31,170 bases of DNA from Streptomyces sp. NRRL F-5123 (GTDB lineage: Bacteria > Actinomycetota > Actinomycetes > Streptomycetales > Streptomycetaceae). The notes below the pieces were generated by a model. The model saw only the letters and a list, made by a program, of their open reading frames with translations, had not been told where the DNA came from and did no database searches. Positions 27,801 to 31,170 of this stretch are shown here, piece after piece; position 1 is the stretch's first letter, and every line of letters begins with the position of its first letter. Location: positions 1 through 31,170 of the forward strand of contig NZ_JOHY01000083.1 in assembly GCF_000721495.1 (NCBI RefSeq), written 5' to 3'. The position numbers and the translations under genes were made by a program.

Positions 27801-30085
27801 CGGGCCGCCCGGTGACGTTGCTGACGAGCGGGATGCGCGGCGTCCGGAAGTCCAGGTCCGCCACGGCCTCCGCGAAGGGTGCGAGCGCCGGTTCCATGAG
27901 CGGTGAGTGGAAGGCGTGGCTGACGGTGAGCGCCTTCGCCTTGCGGCCGCGATCCCTCCACCGCGCGGTCAGCTCCGCGACGAGGTCCGCCGGTCCCGAC
28001 ACGACCGTGCCCGTGGGCGTGTTGTACGCGGCGGCCGAGACCGCCCCGCCGTACGGGGCCAGCGCTTCCGCCGCCTCCTCGGCCGTCGCCTCCAGCGCGG
28101 TCATCGCACCGCCCGCGGGCAGCGCGCCGAGCAGCGTCGCCCGGGCGCCGACCAGCCGGCAGGCGTCCGCCAGCGACAGGACCCCGGCGACGTGCGCGGC
28201 GGCGATCTCGCCGACGGAGTGGCCGATGACCGCGTCGGGCCGCACCCCGTGCGCGTCCAGCAGCCGGGCCAGCGCCACCTGGAGCGCGAACAGCCCGGCC
28301 TGCGTGTACGTCGTACGGTCCAGTAGCGCGGCATCCGCGGGCCCGAACACCACCTCGCGCAGCGGGCGTTCCAGATGCGGGTCGAGCAGCGCGCACACCT
28401 CGTCGAAGGCCTCGGCGAAGACCGGGAAGCGCGCGTGCAGCCCCGCGCCCATGCCGGGCCGCTGGCTGCCCTGCCCGGAGAACAGGAACACCCGCCACCC
28501 CGAGGCGCGCATCCCGCCGGTCCTGCGCACCACGGCCGGGTGCTCCTCCCCGGCCGCGAGCGCCGCCAGCCCCGCGCGCAGCGTCGTACCGTCCCGGCCC
28601 GTGACCACGGCCCGGTGGTCGAGCACCGCCCGTGAGGCGACCAGCGACCAGCCGACGGAGCCGTGGTCCGCCGCCGTGCCGAGCAGCAGCTCCGCCTGGG
28701 CCCGCAGCGCGGCCGCGCCGCGCGCCGACAGCACCCACGGCACCAGCCCTTCCGGCGGCAACTCGTCTGCCTCCGCCGGGGGTTCGGCCGGCGCCTCCTC
28801 CAGTACCAGGTGCGCGTTGGTGCCGGAGATGCCGAACGACGACACCCCGGCCCGCCGCGGGTGCTCCGCGCGCGGCCAGTCGACCGGCTCGGTGAGGAGC
28901 TGCACGGCGCCCGCCGTCCAGTCCACGTGCGGGGTCGGCTCGTCGACGTGCAGGGTCGCGGGCAGCGAGCCGTGGCGCATCGCCATGACCATCTTGATGA
29001 CGCCGGCCACGCCCGCCGCCGCGTGCGTGTGCCCGATGTTCGACTTCACCGAGCCGAGCCACAGCGGCCGGTCCGCCGGGCGGCCCTTGCCGTACGTCGC
29101 GAGCAGCGCCTGCGCCTCGATGGGGTCGCCCAGCGTCGTCCCCGTGCCGTGCGCCTCCACCGCGTCCACCTGGTCGGCCGCCAGCCTGGCGTTCACCAGC
29201 GCCTGCCGGATGACGCGCTCCTGCGCCGCGTCGTTGGGCGCGGCCAGCCCGTTGCTGGCGCCGTCCTGGTTGACGGCCGAGCCGCGGACGACGGCGAGCA
29301 CCCGGTGGCCGTTGCGGTGCGCGTCCGAGAGCCGTTCCAGCAGCAGCAGCCCGGCGCCCTCGGAGAAGCCCGTGCCGTCCGCCGCGGCGGCGAAGGCCTT
29401 GCAGCGCCCGTCCGGTGCGAGCCCGCGCTGCCGCGAGAACTCGACGTAGGCCGCGGGGGTGCTGAAGACCGTGACCCCGCCCGCCAGGGCGAGCGCGCAC
29501 TCGCCCGATCGCAGCGCCTGCGCGGCAAGGTGGATCGCGACCAGCGACGCCGAGCAGGCGGTGTCCAGCGTGACCGCCGGGCCCTCGAGTCCCAGCGTGT
29601 ACGCGATCCGCCCGGAGATCACGCTGGTGAGAGCGCCGGTGGCCGTGTACCCCTCGTAGCCGTCCGGGATCCGCGGGATCCGTGACAGGTAGTCCTGGCT
29701 CGACACCCCCGCGTACACCCCGGTCGCGGTGCCCTTCAGGCTCGTCGGGTCGATGTGCGCGCGCTCCAGGAGCTCCCAGGCGGTCTCCAGCAGGACGCGC
29801 TGCTGCGGGTCCATCGCCGCCGCCTCGCGCGGGCTGATGCCGAAGAAGCCCGCGTCGAAGGTGGGCGCGTCGTGCAGGAAGCCGCCCTCGGTGACGTAGC
29901 TGGTGCCGGAGTGGTCGGGGTCCGGGTGGTGGAGGGAGCCGAGGTCCCACCCGCGGTCGGCGGGGAAGGGGCCGATCGCGTCCCCGCGCTCGGCCACGAG
30001 GTCCCACAGCGCCTCGGGGGAGTCGATGCCGCCGGGGTAGGCGCTTGAGGTACTGGCGCAGCTTGTCTTCGGTGGTCGTCGACAT
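24880..30085 (-). CDS. Type I PKS, one module: KS-AT-KR(inactive)-ACP, malonyl type, frame broken near N-terminus
   Basis: The ATG at 30085 follows GGGAGATC and begins [15 protein letters not shown], a docking helix. The frame then breaks near 30040 and resumes at YPGG of the KS, with about 31 residues missing. The KS Cys codon is 29556-29554 (TACSAS), and HGTGT and NIGHT are intact. The AT has GHSVGE (Ser codon 28218-28216) and HAFH (about 27920-27903), both malonyl-type. The KR is degenerate: TGGTGxxG reads TGGVTGVAA, catalytic Tyr is Arg (codon 25785-25783), and the partner Asn is Asp (25773-25771). It also holds a 93-base repeat array and a long Pro/Gly/Ala insert (about 25990-26220). It should not reduce, so this extension would stay beta-keto. 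The ACP Ser codon is 25263-25261 in GFDSL. The tail ends in [14 protein letters not shown], a docking-like helix. Confidence 0.9.
26792..26995 (-). repeat. 93-base tandem repeats in the KR structural subdomain
   Basis: Units start at 26792 and 26885, with a partial third at 26978, and the period is exactly 93 bases (31 residues). The first two copies differ at only a few bases. They encode a Pro/Thr/Ala-rich spacer with [10 protein letters not shown] and TRTQDAPPP. The period keeps the frame. The array sits inside a KR that has also lost its catalytic residues. Confidence 0.93.
30036..30046 (-). other. Reading-frame break / collapsed KS N-terminus
   Basis: The start frame reads QYLKR, and the next bases continue as YPGGID only in another frame. 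The two plus-strand paralogues have 31 residues between YLKR and Y/FPGG, including the [10 protein letters not shown] strand. That stretch is missing here. The join falls at a short similarity between AAGCGC-CTACCCC and the expected TGCCGC-TACCCC, so collapse is likely. Confidence 0.85.
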
Positions 30086-30101
30086 CGGTTCCCGATCTCC
30101 C

Positions 30102-31170
30102 TCAGGACGAGCCCAGTTGCTGGTCGATGAGCGCGAACATCTCCTCGTCCGAGGCCGACTCCAGGACCTCCTGGCCACTGCCGCCGTCCGCCTCGGCCGC
30201 GGCGGCGCCGTCGCCGAGCCGCCACAGCAGGTCCTGCAGCCGCTTGACGAGCCGACTGCCCGCCTCGCCCGCCGGACGCTCCTGGGCGACCGCCGCCTCC
30301 AGCCGCTCCAGCTCGCGCAGGACGGGCTCCGCCGCTCCGCCGTCCGCGGGGCCGAGCTCGCTCTCCAGGTGCTCCGCCATCGCGCCGGGCGTCGGGTGGC
30401 GGAAGACCGCCGCCGCGGGCAGCCGCACACCCGTCGCCGCCGCGAGCCGGTTGCGCAGCTCGACGGCCGTGAGCGAGTCGAAGCCCAGGTCCTTGAACGG
30501 CGTGTCCGTCGCCACCGCGTCGGCGTCCGCGTGTCCGAGCACCGTGGCCGCGTGCGTCCGTACGAGGTCCAGCAGCAGCGCCTGCCGCTCGGCCCGGCCC
30601 ATCGAGGCGAGCCGCCCCGACAGGTCCGCGGGCCGCGCAGCCGCGACGCCCCGCCGGACCGCCGCCCCGGCCCGCGCGCCCGTGAGCGGGCGGGCCATCG
30701 CGGGCAGCGCCTCGGGCGGCTCGCCGGCCACCGCGGACAGGTCGAACTCGGCGGCGACCACGTGCGGTTCGCCCGCCGCGAGGGCCGTGTCGAAGAGCGC
30801 GAGGGCCTTGCCGGTGGCGAGCGGGGTGACGCCCGTACGCGTCATCCGGGCGTGGTCGGTGGCGGTGAGCTTGTCGGTCAGGGCGCTGGTGGTGGCCCAC
30901 AGGCCCCAGGCGACGGAGGTGGTGGGGTGGCCGGTGCGGTCGGTGGCGAGGGCGTCGAGGTAGGCGTTGGCGGCGGCGTAGTTTGGGCGGTGAGGACGGC
31001 GTCCTCGGTGACACCGGCGGTGTGGATGACGGCGGTGAGGGGGTGGGTGGGGTCGATGTTGTCGATGAGTTCGTGGAGGGCGTGGGGGTCGGTGGCGTCG
31101 GTGGCGGTGATGTGGACGGTGGCGCCGAGTTGTCGGAGTCGTTGGGTGAGTTCGGGTGCGCCGGGTGCGT
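30102..31170 (-). CDS. Type I PKS module, 5'-partial: KR(partial)-ACP, frame broken in KR
   Basis: This is the end of the PKS that precedes the 30085 gene; the stop is 16 bases before its ATG. From the window edge the KR reads through [13 protein letters not shown]. The frame then breaks near 30983 and resumes at [11 protein letters not shown], with its catalytic Tyr and Asn, and WGLW. About 45-60 residues between these points, including the catalytic Ser and Lys region, are missing. The motif TED aligns with LDD and keeps the last Asp, so a B-type KR is predicted. The ACP has GFDSL (Ser codon 30476-30474). A docking tail ends in [14 protein letters not shown]. Codon use changes near 30845: upstream codons end almost only in C, downstream codons mix C and G. 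KS and AT lie outside the window. Confidence 0.87.
   Translation of the reverse strand, partial: RTRRTRTHPTTPTTRRHRPHHRHRRHRPPRPPRTHRQHRPHPPPHRRHPHRRCHRGRRPHRPNYAAANAYLDALATDRTGHPTTSVAWGLWATTSALTDKLTATDHARMTRTGVTPLATGKALALFDTALAAGEPHVVAAEFDLSAVAGEPPEALPAMARPLTGARAGAAVRRGVAAARPADLSGRLASMGRAERQALLLDLVRTHAATVLGHADADAVATDTPFKDLGFDSLTAVELRNRLAAATGVRLPAAAVFRHPTPGAMAEHLESELGPADGGAAEPVLRELERLEAAVAQERPAGEAGSRLVKRLQDLLWRLGDGAAAAEADGGSGQEVLESASDEEMFALIDQQLGSS
30979..30988 (-). other. Reading-frame break / collapsed KR segment 3
   Basis: The coding strand passes from GTCCTCACCGCC (VLTA) straight to AACTACGCC (NYA). In intact KRs these motifs are separated by the catalytic Lys helix, LHELT and the LFSS strand. 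The frame also shifts. This is the third KR in the window broken inside its core. Confidence 0.85.

Overview
The window is very GC-rich, with codon third positions almost all G or C, and reads as Streptomyces or a close actinomycete relative. A secreted chitin-active LPMO with a DasR-like site upstream fits this. Most of the DNA is modular type I polyketide synthase (PKS) in two convergent arms, together with the tailoring and release genes typical of a polyether ionophore pathway. I cannot name the product.

Left arm, plus strand, 1-21599. The order is: the end of one module (AT-DH-KR-ACP, methylmalonyl type); a fully reducing one-module PKS (KS-AT-DH-ER-KR-ACP); a KSX-like protein (a ketosynthase carrying a dead, shortened AT and no ACP); a fused two-domain NTF2/SnoaL-fold epoxide hydrolase-cyclase; an FAD epoxidase; a stand-alone ACP; an alpha/beta-hydrolase thioesterase; and another one-module PKS (KS-AT-KR-ACP). 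The five genes from 10123 to 16420 form a compact late-stage cassette. KSX would move the finished chain to the discrete ACP, the epoxidase would oxidise its alkenes, the two-domain hydrolase would open the epoxides into ether rings, and the thioesterase would free the acid. This model comes from monensin, nigericin and lasalocid.

Centre, minus strand, 21600-24801. A strong hairpin terminator ends the left arm. It is followed by an AA10 chitin-active LPMO and two membrane proteins, at least one a DUF3592-type. These have no evident role in polyether synthesis.

Right arm, minus strand, 24880-31170. The tail of one module (partial KR-ACP) precedes a one-module PKS (KS-AT-KR-ACP). Its AT is malonyl-type and its KR has lost the catalytic Tyr and Asn, so this module should leave a beta-keto group.

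A major caveat is that the PKS reading frame breaks at four places (about 2730, 9069, 30040 and 30983). Each break lies at a highly conserved PKS motif and each removes roughly 30-75 residues expected from the intact paralogues. The simplest reading is repeat collapse or misjoining during assembly, so gene order across these points is provisional.
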